38,206 nucleotides of DNA, taken from contig JBJKSH010000176.1 of the NCBI GenBank assembly GCA_046704255.1, positions 1 to 38,206 of the forward strand. Reading direction: 5' to 3'. The stretch comes from FEN-1297 sp046704255 (GTDB taxonomy: Bacteria > Bacteroidota > Ignavibacteria > Ignavibacteriales > Ignavibacteriaceae). Shown here piece after piece: positions 9,878 through 18,121 of this stretch (the stretch's first letter is position 1; the number at the start of each line of letters is the position of its first letter). The position numbers were made by a program, and so were the translations under genes. Below the pieces are notes generated by a model. The model was not told the DNA's origin, did no database searches, and worked only from the letters and a program-made list of their open reading frames with translations.

Positions 9878-11173
9878 ATGTACACTTATATACAAAACGA
9901 TAAAGAGATATTTAATGCACTTTCCATGGAAACTAAAAGGCAGCAGGAATATCTGGAATTAATTGCATCGGAAAATTTTGTAAGCCCTGCCGTATTGGAA
10001 GCGGCAGGAACTGTGTTAACAAATAAATATGCGGAAGGCTACCCCGGCAGAAGATATTACGGCGGATGCGAATTTGTAGATATAGCCGAAAACATTGCCC
10101 GCGAAAGACTTAAAAAATTATTTGATGCGGAATATGTAAACGTTCAGCCGCACAGCGGATCACAGGCAAATATGGCGGTATTAATGACTCTCTTAAAGCC
10201 CGGCGATAAATTTCTCGGGTTAAGCCTTGCACACGGAGGTCATTTAACTCATGGCTCACCTGTTAATTTTTCCGGTACCTTATATAATGCTATCGGCTAT
10301 TCGTTAAATGAAGAAACCGGTATGCTTGATTATAATAAAATTGAAGACCTGGCAAAAAAAGAAAAACCGAAACTAATAATAACCGGTGCAAGTGCCTATT
10401 CAAGGGAATGGGATTACGAAAAATTTAGACAAATTGCTGATAAAGCCGGTGCATTTTTAATTTGCGATATGGCGCATCCTGCAGGATTAATTGCAAAAGG
10501 ATTTTTAAAAAATCCGTTGCCTTACTGCGATATCGTAACATCTACTACCCACAAAACACTAAGAGGCCCAAGAGGCGGAATAATATTGATGGGCAAGGAC
10601 AGGGAAAATCCTTTCGGTATCAAATCTCCGAAGGGAGATAGAACCAAAATGATGTCCGAACTCCTGGATAGTATGGTTATGCCGGGAATACAGGGCGGCC
10701 CGCTGATGCACATTATAATGGCTAAAGCAGTTGCATTTGGAGAAGCATTGGAAGATTCATTTAGGGATTACGCCGGTCAGATAATTAAGAATGCAAAAAC
10801 GCTGGCATCCGAATTAAGTGAATTAGATTATAATATTGTTTCCGGCGGAACCGATAACCATTTAATGCTTATTGATCTGACGAATAAAAATATAACCGGT
10901 AAGGCTGCGGAAAATGCATTAGGCAAAGCAGGTATTACGGTTAATAAAAATATGGTACCGTTTGATAAAAGAAGTCCCTTTGTTACAAGCGGAATAAGAA
11001 TTGGCACCCCGGCAGCTACTACCAGAGGTATGAAAGAAAATGAAATGCAGGTTGTTGCAGACTTAATAAACAAAGCCTTATTGAATGTTGAGAATGAAGT
11101 AAAACTTGCGGAAGTAAAACAAGAAGTAATCGAATTATGCAATCAATTTCCTTTGTATAAGATACTTAACTAA
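9878..11173 (+). CDS. glyA: Serine hydroxymethyltransferase
   Basis: PLP enzyme interconverting serine and glycine with tetrahydrofolate, the main source of one-carbon units. The 431-residue protein has the N-terminal LIASENFVSPAVLEA, the EGYPGRRYYGG loop and the PLP-Lys motif STTHKTLRGPRGG with K226. Length is normal. It begins 42 bases after the TPR gene and is followed 14 bases later by tatC, so it is likely part of the same long plus-strand transcript. The identification is firm. Confidence 0.97.
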   Translation: MYTYIQNDKEIFNALSMETKRQQEYLELIASENFVSPAVLEAAGTVLTNKYAEGYPGRRYYGGCEFVDIAENIARERLKKLFDAEYVNVQPHSGSQANMAVLMTLLKPGDKFLGLSLAHGGHLTHGSPVNFSGTLYNAIGYSLNEETGMLDYNKIEDLAKKEKPKLIITGASAYSREWDYEKFRQIADKAGAFLICDMAHPAGLIAKGFLKNPLPYCDIVTSTTHKTLRGPRGGIILMGKDRENPFGIKSPKGDRTKMMSELLDSMVMPGIQGGPLMHIIMAKAVAFGEALEDSFRDYAGQIIKNAKTLASELSELDYNIVSGGTDNHLMLIDLTNKNITGKAAENALGKAGITVNKNMVPFDKRSPFVTSGIRIGTPAATTRGMKENEMQVVADLINKALLNVENEVKLAEVKQEVIELCNQFPLYKILN

Positions 11174-11187
11174 AGATTTGGTGTATT

Positions 11188-11949
11188 GTGGCATCCGAAG
11201 ATATTTCTGTAATCGAAGACCCGTCTGATGAGGAATCCGAAGACGTAGAAATGACTTTTCTTGAACATCTTGAAGAGTTAAGGTGGCGTATAATTTATTC
11301 TTTAATCGGGCTTGGCGTCGGTACTTTAATTTGCTGGATATTTATAAATTATCTTGTAACCGGCGTACTTCTTCTGCCTGCAAAAAATGCCGGAATAGAA
11401 TTACAAAATTTAAAACCCTTCGGCCAATTAATGCTCTATTTTCAAGTAGCCATTGTTGGCGGAGCAATATTAAGCCTGCCTAATATTTTCTACCAGTTCT
11501 GGAAGTTTATTTCTCCCGCATTAAGAAAGAAAGAAAGGAAATATATTTCCTCCATCGTGGCGTTTTCTACAATATGTTTTTTGATAGGGATTGTATTTGC
11601 ATATTTTATAATGCTTCCTTTTTCCTTAAAATTTGCCGAACAATTCGGTACTAAGGAAATAAAAAACATTTTTGCAATAAACGAATACATGACCATAATT
11701 ATAAGCATAATGCTTGGTGCGGGAATTATTTTCGAACTGCCCATGATATCATACTTCCTAACAAAGCTCGGTATTTTAAAACCGTCGTTTATGAAAAAAT
11801 ACAGAAGACATGCAATAGTAATCATATTTATTTTATCAGCATTTCTTACTCCGTCTGATGTAGCATCCCAATTAATAATGGCAGGCCCATTAATGGTTTT
11901 ATACGAAATAAGTATATTAATTTCCAAATTAGCAGTTAAGAAATCTTGA
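11188..11949 (+). CDS. tatC: Sec-independent translocase TatC
   Basis: Core receptor of the twin-arginine translocase in the inner membrane, which exports folded proteins. The 253-residue protein has an acidic cytosolic N-terminus, then the TatC signature FLEHLEELRWRI, six predicted membrane helices and the late SAFLTPSDVASQ motif. The start is GTG; the N-terminal acidic extension before FLEHLEEL is about 20 residues, a little long. It is followed by the polyprenyl synthase with a TTGA stop/start overlap. No tatA or tatB is in the window; the small protein at 17678 is not a TatA. Confidence 0.95.
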   Translation: MASEDISVIEDPSDEESEDVEMTFLEHLEELRWRIIYSLIGLGVGTLICWIFINYLVTGVLLLPAKNAGIELQNLKPFGQLMLYFQVAIVGGAILSLPNIFYQFWKFISPALRKKERKYISSIVAFSTICFLIGIVFAYFIMLPFSLKFAEQFGTKEIKNIFAINEYMTIIISIMLGAGIIFELPMISYFLTKLGILKPSFMKKYRRHAIVIIFILSAFLTPSDVASQLIMAGPLMVLYEISILISKLAVKKS

Positions 11950-12926
11950 TTAATAATACATTATCAAAAATAAGTCATCCTATTAAATCCGAACTGGAGG
12001 AGTTTGAAGATCTTTTTAAACGTTCTATGAAATCTAATGTTGGCCTTGTAGATTTAATAGCAAGGTATTTAATTAGGCAGAAGGGAAAAAAGATAAGGCC
12101 GCTTCTTGTTTTAATGGCGGCAAAAATTTCCGGTGGAATTTGTGAACGCACCTACCGGGGTGCGGTTATGGTGGAATTGCTTCATACTGCAACTCTTGTT
12201 CATGATGATGTTGTTGATAATGCCGATAAGCGGAGAGGCTTCTGGTCGATTAATAAAGTATTTAAAAATAAAGTTGCTGTTCTCATGGGGGATTACCTGC
12301 TCTCCAAAGGATTAATGATTGCCGTACAAGGGAAGGATTTCGACTTTCTTGATGTTATTACTAATACTGTTAAAAGAATGTCGGAAGGTGAACTTCTACA
12401 AATAAGAAAAACAAGAAAACTGGATATTGATGAAGAAACTTATTTTAGAATTATTGGCGATAAGACAGCGTCATTATTAGAAACCTGCTGCCAGATAGGT
12501 GCCTTAAGTGCTTCACAAAATCCGGAGTATATTGAATCTATGAAGCAGTTTGGAGAATTTATAGGAATGGCGTTTCAAATAAGAGATGATATCTTGGATT
12601 ATGAAGGCAGTCTGAGTATTATCGGCAAACCTATCGGCGGAGATATTAAAGAAAAAAAAATTACACTGCCGCTTATATATTCTCTTAACCAGGTTTCTAA
12701 AGAAGAAGCAGACAGAATTAGAAAGTTGATTAAAAATCGTAAAGATAAAGAAAACGTTAACGAAATTATTAATTTTGTCCGTAACCACGGCGGAATTGAA
12801 TATGCACTTAATACTGCTTCAACATATTCCAATAAGGCCAAAGACGCTCTTGCAGCTTTCCCGGATTCACAGGATAAAATTACAATGCAAGCACTTGTGG
12901 ATTTTATAGTGGATAGGAAAAATTAA
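11946..12926 (+). CDS. Long-chain polyprenyl diphosphate synthase
   Basis: Condenses isopentenyl diphosphate onto an allylic primer to make the side chain of menaquinone or a related polyprenyl chain. The 326-residue trans-prenyltransferase has the first Asp-rich motif HDDVVD (D87-D91) and the second in QIRDDILDYEG, plus GKKIRPLL. The residues before the first motif, HTATLVHDD, have small side chains (Ala82 five before Asp87), the pattern of octaprenyl-type synthases such as IspB/HepT, not short-chain FPP/GGPP enzymes. The start is TTG within a TTGA overlap with tatC. An A9 run at 12652-12660 is a possible slippage site. Chain length is inferred. Confidence 0.9.
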   Translation: MINNTLSKISHPIKSELEEFEDLFKRSMKSNVGLVDLIARYLIRQKGKKIRPLLVLMAAKISGGICERTYRGAVMVELLHTATLVHDDVVDNADKRRGFWSINKVFKNKVAVLMGDYLLSKGLMIAVQGKDFDFLDVITNTVKRMSEGELLQIRKTRKLDIDEETYFRIIGDKTASLLETCCQIGALSASQNPEYIESMKQFGEFIGMAFQIRDDILDYEGSLSIIGKPIGGDIKEKKITLPLIYSLNQVSKEEADRIRKLIKNRKDKENVNEIINFVRNHGGIEYALNTASTYSNKAKDALAAFPDSQDKITMQALVDFIVDRKN

Positions 12927-12998
12927 TGCCGTTTACCCCCTGAAAAAGTTGTAAGTTAATATTTAGAAGTAATTTGTAAATCGGAAGTATAATAACCA

Positions 12999-13496
12999 TT
13001 AACTATCATCTTTAAGCTTTTTTATTTCATCTTTAAATGAATAACCTTTTAACGGTTCTCTTAAAGTAAGTACGGGGCAGGGTGCTTTTCTAACAACTTT
13101 TTCCGCGGTACTTCCGAAAAGGATATGTTCCACACCGGTATGGCCGTGGGTTGCAATAATAATTAAATCTATATCTTCTTCCGATGCCGTTTCAATAATT
13201 TCTATAAAAGGCTTACCGGTTTTAACAAGAAATTTTACTCTAATTTCTCCGGGAATTTCTTTTTTTGCAAGCTTGTTTAGTTCTTCGGCTGCACGCTTGT
13301 CCATTTCCAGGTCTACGGAAGGAATTGCTATTTGGCCCATGCTAAAATCCGGGGGGTATATTACCGGTTCTACAACATATATTAAAATTAATTCCGAATT
13401 AAATTGTTTTACAAAATTAACGGCATATCTTAATGCACTTTTTGAATAGTCAGAAAAATCTATAGGAACTAGTATTTTTTTTATTTCAGGTTCCAT
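12999..13496 (-). CDS. Universal stress protein (UspA family)
   Basis: A 165-residue single-domain Usp. The N-terminus KKILVPIDFSDYSKSAL is the family signature, and the ATP-binding G-x2-G-x9-G(S/T) motif is present as GHTGVEHILFGST, followed by VVRKAPCPVL. It is therefore probably an ATP-binding type Usp, cytoplasmic, with a stress or signalling role. Its start lies inside the end of the cyclic-nucleotide-binding gene (11-base overlap), with a GAGGAAG site just upstream. The tight coupling suggests that the two proteins respond to the same signal. Confidence 0.92.
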   Translation of the reverse strand: MEPEIKKILVPIDFSDYSKSALRYAVNFVKQFNSELILIYVVEPVIYPPDFSMGQIAIPSVDLEMDKRAAEELNKLAKKEIPGEIRVKFLVKTGKPFIEIIETASEEDIDLIIIATHGHTGVEHILFGSTAEKVVRKAPCPVLTLREPLKGYSFKDEIKKLKDDS

Positions 13497-14043
13497 AATC
13501 TTCCTCAGAATTAATTTTTAATTTTGACTGAAGCATAATATGTTCTTCATTTATTCTTCTAAGTCTTTCGGCAATAATTTCGGAAAAACCGTGTAAAATT
13601 TTTATACCTTTTTTTGGGAATGTTTCTATAAATTCATCTAAATCGGGTTTGAAAATTACGGCAAGCCTTGTATCTGTTTTTGCAATAGCAGAAGCAGATC
13701 TTTTTTCTCCGTCTATAAGTGCAAGTTCGCCGAAAAAATCTCCTTTTGTAAAAGTAGCTAGTGAAGCCGTTTCGTTAGAACCTATTATTCGTTTTACAAT
13801 AACCTCTCCGTCTCTAATTATATAAAGACCAATGCCCGGGTCTCCCTGGTAAAAAATATATTCGCCGGCCAGGTAATTCCTATTATGAACAAAATCAATT
13901 AAATGGGTTATATCTTTTCCGGACAAAGATTTGAAAATAGGAATTAAAGCGATTGATTTTTGTAAATCTATTTTTTCAGCAGGTGAGTTAAAAAAGTTGG
14001 ACCAAAAACTGCTGTGAATAATTTTTTCTTTTTGATCATCCAT
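13486..14043 (-). CDS. Cyclic-nucleotide-binding domain protein
   Basis: A 185-residue protein made almost entirely of a cNMP-binding beta-barrel with helices. It contains GEYIFYQGDPGIGLYIIRDG and the phosphate-binding cassette FFGELALIDGEKRSASA, matching the FGE(L)AL...RxA(T/S) consensus that binds cAMP or cGMP. No helix-turn-helix or other output domain is present. I start it at the ATG preceded by GAGGAAAAA; an upstream in-frame ATG exists but would overlap the HisA-like gene and lacks a ribosome site. It sits between hisA-like and usp in one operon. A role as a nucleotide sensor acting through partner proteins is inferred. Confidence 0.88.
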   Translation of the reverse strand: MDDQKEKIIHSSFWSNFFNSPAEKIDLQKSIALIPIFKSLSGKDITHLIDFVHNRNYLAGEYIFYQGDPGIGLYIIRDGEVIVKRIIGSNETASLATFTKGDFFGELALIDGEKRSASAIAKTDTRLAVIFKPDLDEFIETFPKKGIKILHGFSEIIAERLRRINEEHIMLQSKLKINSEEDYGT

Positions 14044-14051
14044 TTTTTCCT

Positions 14052-14804
14052 CTATTGAAAAATACCTAATTCGGCCACCCGCCAAAGCTTTTGGCATGGA
14101 AAGCGGTTTTCGTATAAAGCACGACCTACAATTACGGAATCGATACCTAACGGCATTAAGTTTTGAACATCCATTAATTCGTCTTTGTTTCTTATGCCGC
14201 CGGAAAGGGTAACTTTTCCCCTTGTAATTTCCGCAACGTCTTTTGAATACTGCAGGTTCGGGCCGCCTAAAATTCCGTTTCTCATTACGTCCGTAACAAC
14301 AAAGCGGCTTACGCCCACCGCTGCAGTATTTTTAGCAAAATCCATATAATTAATCCCGGATTTAATTTTTCTGCCTTTAATTATTATTTCATCTTCAATA
14401 ATATCCAGTGCAACGGAAATTTTTTCCGGCCCGTATTTTTCAAATACCTTTTTGAATAAAGAAGGGTTTTCTACCGCCATTGTGCTTATTACAATTCTTC
14501 TAATACCTACATCCATTATCATTTCAACATCTTTCATCGTTCTTATTCCTCCCGCATATTGAACAGGGATTATAACCGATTCACATATTTTTCTGATTAT
14601 GGAAAGATTTTTATGATTATGTTCAACTGCGGCATCAAAGTCTACCACATGAATAAGCTTGGCATTTTCAGCTCTCCAGATTCTAGCCATATCAACCGGA
14701 TCGCTGCCATATTCTTTACAGTTTAATTCCGGAATGCCCTGAACTATTCTTACGGTTTTTCCCTGTCTAATATCTATAGAAGGAATAACTAGCAAATACC
14801 TCAT
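14052..14804 (-). CDS. HisA-like ProFAR isomerase homologue, divergent
   Basis: A 250-residue (beta/alpha)8 protein of the HisA/HisF family. The HisA catalytic pair is plausible at D11 (PSIDIRQGK) and D134 (VALDII), with T171 in VVTDV. Both phosphate-binding ends are present (YAGGIRT near 84-89; SGGIRN and VIVGRALYE near the C-terminus). In the loop where HisA has R/K-D-G-T before the LxGPN segment, this protein reads R175-N176-G-I, so the conserved Asp is Asn. It is not in a his operon; it leads a unit with a cNMP-binding protein and a Usp. It could be the cell's HisA or a paralogue with changed activity. Confidence 0.78.
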   Translation of the reverse strand: MRYLLVIPSIDIRQGKTVRIVQGIPELNCKEYGSDPVDMARIWRAENAKLIHVVDFDAAVEHNHKNLSIIRKICESVIIPVQYAGGIRTMKDVEMIMDVGIRRIVISTMAVENPSLFKKVFEKYGPEKISVALDIIEDEIIIKGRKIKSGINYMDFAKNTAAVGVSRFVVTDVMRNGILGGPNLQYSKDVAEITRGKVTLSGGIRNKDELMDVQNLMPLGIDSVIVGRALYENRFPCQKLWRVAELGIFQ

Positions 14805-14941
14805 TGCAAATTCTTATCCTTTAATTTTCCGTGTTTGAAAAGTAATGAATTGCACAGATAAAACAAAGATTGATTTACAATTTGGTAAAAAACACAATAA
14901 AAAATATTTTAACTAATTTTCTTTGAAAATCATCAATTTTC

Positions 14942-14972
14942 TTGACTTTTCTAATCTTAATAAGCATATTTG
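14942..14972 (+). promoter_or_regulatory. Candidate bioY promoter
   Basis: TTGACT at 14942-14947 is followed after 17 bases by CATATT at 14965-14970. The same place can be read as a Bacteroidota-type element, CATATTTG (one mismatch to TAnnTTTG), with TTG 20 bases before it. It lies 42 bases before the bioY ATG. No clear BirA-type operator was found around it. Confidence 0.38.
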
Positions 14973-15013
14973 AAACAATAAGCAAAGATTTTATCCTACA
15001 TTGGAGGCAAATT

Positions 15014-15601
15014 ATGACGGTAAAAGAAAATGTTAAAAACAGTAAGTTATTTAAATTTATAACCTTAGTTTCATCATCAAAATTATTTTGGATATTATCT
15101 TTTACTTTTTTAACAGCAATAGCGGCGCAAATAACAATTCCTGTTTGGCCGGTTCCATTTACATTACAAACAATGATTGTAATTTTGGCAGGAGCATTTC
15201 TCGGTGCAAAAAACGGCGCATACAGTCAATTATTTTATTTGATGCTTGGATGTCTCGGTCTGCCGGTATTTGCACAAATTCCTGATCCGGCAATTGGTTT
15301 TGCCCGGCTGCTTGGGCCAACGGGAGGATATTTGTTAGCTTTTCCAATTGCAGCATTTGTAACAGGTTATTTGGTAGAAAAATATAAAAGCTATTTCGGT
15401 GTAATTGTTTCTATGTTTATCGGAAGCATCCTTATTTTATTAATTGGAGCGGGGTATTTAGGTTTGTTTTTCTTAAAGGATTTAAAAGAGGCTTTCATTT
15501 CCGGCGCTGCCGTATTTTCCGTTTGGATGGTTGTAAAAGTTTTTGCTGCAGCATCCGTATATTCCGGTATTTCCGGTAGAGGTAAAAAACAAACAAAGTA
15601 A
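15014..15601 (+). CDS. bioY: Biotin transporter substrate-binding subunit BioY
   Basis: Membrane S component that binds and imports biotin, alone or with an ECF energising module. The protein has 195 residues and about six membrane helices. The BioY-typical segments are AAQITIPVWPVPFTLQT, GAFLGAKNGAYSQLFYL and RLLGPTGGYLLAFP. The start is the ATG with GGAGG 7 bases upstream; an upstream in-frame extension lacks a ribosome site and covers the likely promoter. No bioMN (ECF ATPase/T component) genes are nearby, so it either shares a distant module or works alone. Confidence 0.93.
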   Translation: MTVKENVKNSKLFKFITLVSSSKLFWILSFTFLTAIAAQITIPVWPVPFTLQTMIVILAGAFLGAKNGAYSQLFYLMLGCLGLPVFAQIPDPAIGFARLLGPTGGYLLAFPIAAFVTGYLVEKYKSYFGVIVSMFIGSILILLIGAGYLGLFFLKDLKEAFISGAAVFSVWMVVKVFAAASVYSGISGRGKKQTK

Positions 15602-15645
15602 ATATAAAATCCGGTTACCTTCATGTATAATTCTCTTGGTAAATA

Positions 15646-17646
15646 ATGGAATTAAAAAACATTATCTTTATTATCTTTTTCCTTTTTTCTATGGGTCTGT
15701 TTTTTTGGAGCAGCAGGAATTTAATAAAGTTCATGCTTGTTGCTAAAAAGAAAGACAACAGATTTGATCAAATAGGTGAGAGAATAAAAAGGGTACTTAA
15801 AGTTGCTTTCGGCCAATCTAAATTACTAAGGGATCCCGCTGCAGGTAGTCTTCATTTTTTAATATTCTGGGGATTCATGCTGTTTCTATTTGCAGTTTTA
15901 GAAGCACTTATTCAGGGTTTTTATTCTCCTTTTTCACTTGCGTTTTTAGGCCCGGTTTATTCTATAATTACTTTTATTGAAGATATTTTTGCGGTACTTG
16001 TAATTCTTTCAGTTCTTTATGCGTTGTTCAGAAGATTTGTAATACACATTCCCCGGCTGGAAGTTGATAAACACGGTAAGATAGATGCTACGGTTATTCT
16101 TATACTTATAATGCTGGTATGTATTGCAATGTTGGGTGAAAATACTTCCCTTATTGCATATCATGGATTTCATTTAGGCAAATATGAAGTTCGTCCGGTT
16201 TCTGCATTATTAAGCCCGGTGTTTTATGGAAACGGTTCGGCAAATGCATATACATTTTATGAAATTTTCTGGTGGATGCATGTTGTTGTTGTTTTAAGTT
16301 TTTTGAACTTTTTGCCGTATTCCAAGCATTTGCACGTATTAACATCCATACCAAACACTTACTTTGCAAATCTGGAACCGGTAAGAAATACTTTAAAACC
16401 AATAAACCTTGAAGATGAAAGTATAGAAGTTTACGGCGCCGCAGATATTGAGCAATTATCGTGGAAACAAATTTTAGATAGTTATACCTGTACCGAATGC
16501 GGAAGGTGTACATCCGTTTGTCCTGCGGCTACTGCTGGAAAATCTTTATCACCTAGAAAAATAATTGTAGATATAAGAAGAAGAACCAAAGACAAAGCTC
16601 CGCTGCTTGCTGCAGGAATTAGTGAAGGTGAACAATTTAAAAAAACATTAGTCCACGATTATATAAGTGATACCGAACTCTGGCAGTGTACAACATGCAT
16701 GGCATGTGTTCAGGAATGTCCCGTAATGATTGAACATGTTGATTCTATAGTGGACTTGCGAAGGAACCTTGTACTAACCGAGTCTCAATTTCCGTCCAAT
16801 TTAAATAATGTATTTAAAAGCCTGGAAACCAATTATACTCCATGGGCATTTAACCAGGCAGATAGAGCAGCCTGGGCAGATGGTATGAATATTAAAACCA
16901 TGGCTGAAGATCCGAACGGTGAAATTTTATTCTGGGTTGGTTGTGCCGGTTCTTTTGACAACCGGTATCAAAAAGTAACCAAAGCTTTTGCTTCTCTAAT
17001 GCAGAAAGCAAACATTAACTTTAGGATTTTAGGTACGGAAGAAAAATGCAACGGAGATACTGCCAGAAGGCTTGGCAACGAGTATCTGGCTCAAATGCTT
17101 ATTACCGGTAATGTTGAAACTCTTAATAAATACGGTGTTAAAAAAATTGTAACTGCATGTCCACACTGCTTTCATTCTTTAAGCAACGAGTACAAACAAT
17201 TCGGCGGTAATTTTGAAGTTATGCACCATACCCAATTAATTCAACAAATGCTTAACGAAGGGAAAATTCAATTAAAAAGTGAACCGGCGGAAAATACGGT
17301 TACATACCACGATTCTTGTTATTTGGGAAGATACAACCACGTTTTCGATTCACCAAGAGATTCATTAAAGAAGGTAAACGGAATAAATTTTGTTGAGATG
17401 AAAAGAATTAAAACCCGCGGGTTCTGCTGCGGTGCCGGCGGCGGGAGAATGTTTCTGGAAGATGTGGAAGGCGGTAAAATTAATATAGAGAGAACTAAAG
17501 AAGCATTGGAAACAAAAGCCGATACGGTTGCTTCCGCTTGCCCGTTCTGTATGACAATGCTTACGGACGGGGTTAAACATTTTGAAAAATCCGATGATGT
17601 TGAAGTAAAAGATATTGCTGAAATAATTTTCGAGAACTCTAAATAA
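15646..17646 (+). CDS. Membrane Fe-S oxidoreductase with CCG domains (EMO/HdrD-like)
   Basis: A 666-residue redox protein. The N-terminal ~230 residues hold about five membrane helices with His residues suitable for haem b (LHFLIFW, WWMHVVVV), as in NarI-like cytochromes. Two [4Fe-4S] ferredoxin motifs follow, at C282/285/288/292 and C348/351/354/358. Two cysteine-rich CCG domains come last: the first is atypical (GCAGS, EKCNGD, CPHC) and the second canonical (DSCYLG, GFCCGAGGG, CPFC). The layout matches ETF:menaquinone oxidoreductases (EMO) and HdrD-type proteins, which pass electrons between a soluble donor and the quinone pool. No etfAB lies nearby, so the partner is inferred. Confidence 0.85.
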   Translation: MELKNIIFIIFFLFSMGLFFWSSRNLIKFMLVAKKKDNRFDQIGERIKRVLKVAFGQSKLLRDPAAGSLHFLIFWGFMLFLFAVLEALIQGFYSPFSLAFLGPVYSIITFIEDIFAVLVILSVLYALFRRFVIHIPRLEVDKHGKIDATVILILIMLVCIAMLGENTSLIAYHGFHLGKYEVRPVSALLSPVFYGNGSANAYTFYEIFWWMHVVVVLSFLNFLPYSKHLHVLTSIPNTYFANLEPVRNTLKPINLEDESIEVYGAADIEQLSWKQILDSYTCTECGRCTSVCPAATAGKSLSPRKIIVDIRRRTKDKAPLLAAGISEGEQFKKTLVHDYISDTELWQCTTCMACVQECPVMIEHVDSIVDLRRNLVLTESQFPSNLNNVFKSLETNYTPWAFNQADRAAWADGMNIKTMAEDPNGEILFWVGCAGSFDNRYQKVTKAFASLMQKANINFRILGTEEKCNGDTARRLGNEYLAQMLITGNVETLNKYGVKKIVTACPHCFHSLSNEYKQFGGNFEVMHHTQLIQQMLNEGKIQLKSEPAENTVTYHDSCYLGRYNHVFDSPRDSLKKVNGINFVEMKRIKTRGFCCGAGGGRMFLEDVEGGKINIERTKEALETKADTVASACPFCMTMLTDGVKHFEKSDDVEVKDIAEIIFENSK

Positions 17647-17677
17647 CTTTATTTTTAATCTTTCTTAGGAGGTATAA

Positions 17678-17875
17678 ATGGAAAAATTCGAAAGCTTGAT
17701 GCAGTCGGTTAAAAATCTGGAAACGGATTTTGAAAAGTTTTATATAAAGGGGCAGGCGGCTGCCGGCACACGTTTGCGCAAGGGTTTAAGCGATTTACGC
17801 AAACAGGCTCAGGATGTTCGTAAAGATATTCAAGAAGTTAAAGCTCAGAGAAAGGCTGACAAAGCTACCCAATAA
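17678..17875 (+). CDS. Hc1-like bacterial histone H1 homologue
   Basis: A small basic protein of 65 residues: an N-terminal helix with VKNLETDFEKFYIKGQ, then AAGTRLRKGLSDLRKQA and a Lys/Arg/Gln-rich tail. This is the pattern of the Hc1 (histone H1-like) family of chlamydiae and Bacteroidota, which binds DNA and condenses the nucleoid. There is no membrane segment, so it is not TatA. It has the best ribosome site in the window (TAGGAGGT, ending 4 bases before the ATG), suggesting strong expression, and is followed by a strong terminator. DNA binding is inferred from the family. Confidence 0.85.
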   Translation: MEKFESLMQSVKNLETDFEKFYIKGQAAAGTRLRKGLSDLRKQAQDVRKDIQEVKAQRKADKATQ

Positions 17876-17913
17876 TTTTACAATAGAGTTTACATGTTTG
17901 GTCGCTTTGCAAT

Positions 17914-17942
17914 AGGCTGAATTAATTTTTTTAATTCAGCCT
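17914..17942 (+). terminator. Strong intrinsic terminator after the Hc1-like gene
   Basis: A perfect 12-base inverted repeat, AGGCTGAATTAA / TTAATTCAGCCT, with a loop of five T, followed by TATTTATTT. It lies 38 bases after the Hc1-like stop codon and is the clearest terminator in the window. The repeat is symmetrical enough to work in both directions. Confidence 0.78.
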
Positions 17943-17977
17943 TATTTATTTAATTATCTGTAGTAAACATTGAAGCT

Positions 17978-18019
17978 AAGTGTACCGGCAGTAGGATTCT
18001 ATCAGAATCTAGAGTACTT
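17978..18019 (+). other. Possible nested hairpin in the capA upstream region
   Basis: In the 246-base gap between the Hc1-like gene and capA, a perfect hairpin GATTCT-ATC-AGAATC (17995-18009) lies inside a weaker outer pairing, AAGT(G)TAC at 17978-17985 with GTACTT at 18014-18019. The stretch is richer in G+C than the surrounding intergenic DNA. It could be a structured leader or a small RNA; no known riboswitch family is recognised. Confidence 0.25.
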
Positions 18020-18121
18020 TGAGAAGCTCTGACGTGAATGTTGGAATAACAAATAAACTTTTAATTCTATTAATACATATCTCTATTATTCTAAAGCGGC
18101 TAAATAGCAAGTGATATTTAT

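Noticed and set aside
12652..12660. A9 run as a programmed slippage site
   Set aside because: Runs of A are common at this base composition, and the frame continues normally through K-E-K-K-I. No product benefit is evident.
12513..12841. Minus-strand open frames inside the polyprenyl synthase gene
   Set aside because: They lie opposite a gene with intact catalytic motifs and have biased composition without recognisable domains, so they are shadows.
14044..14097. Longer start for the cyclic-nucleotide-binding protein
   Set aside because: It would overlap the HisA-like gene by 46 bases without a ribosome site, whereas the ATG at 14043 has GAGGAAAAA directly before it.
14942..15013. Upstream extension of BioY
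   Set aside because: The extra residues are not needed by the family, and the region holds a promoter-like element. GGAGG precedes the ATG at 15014.
17678..17875. Small gene as tatA, given tatC upstream
   Set aside because: It has no membrane helix or TatA FG motif. The basic AAGTRLRKGL pattern fits the Hc1 histone family.
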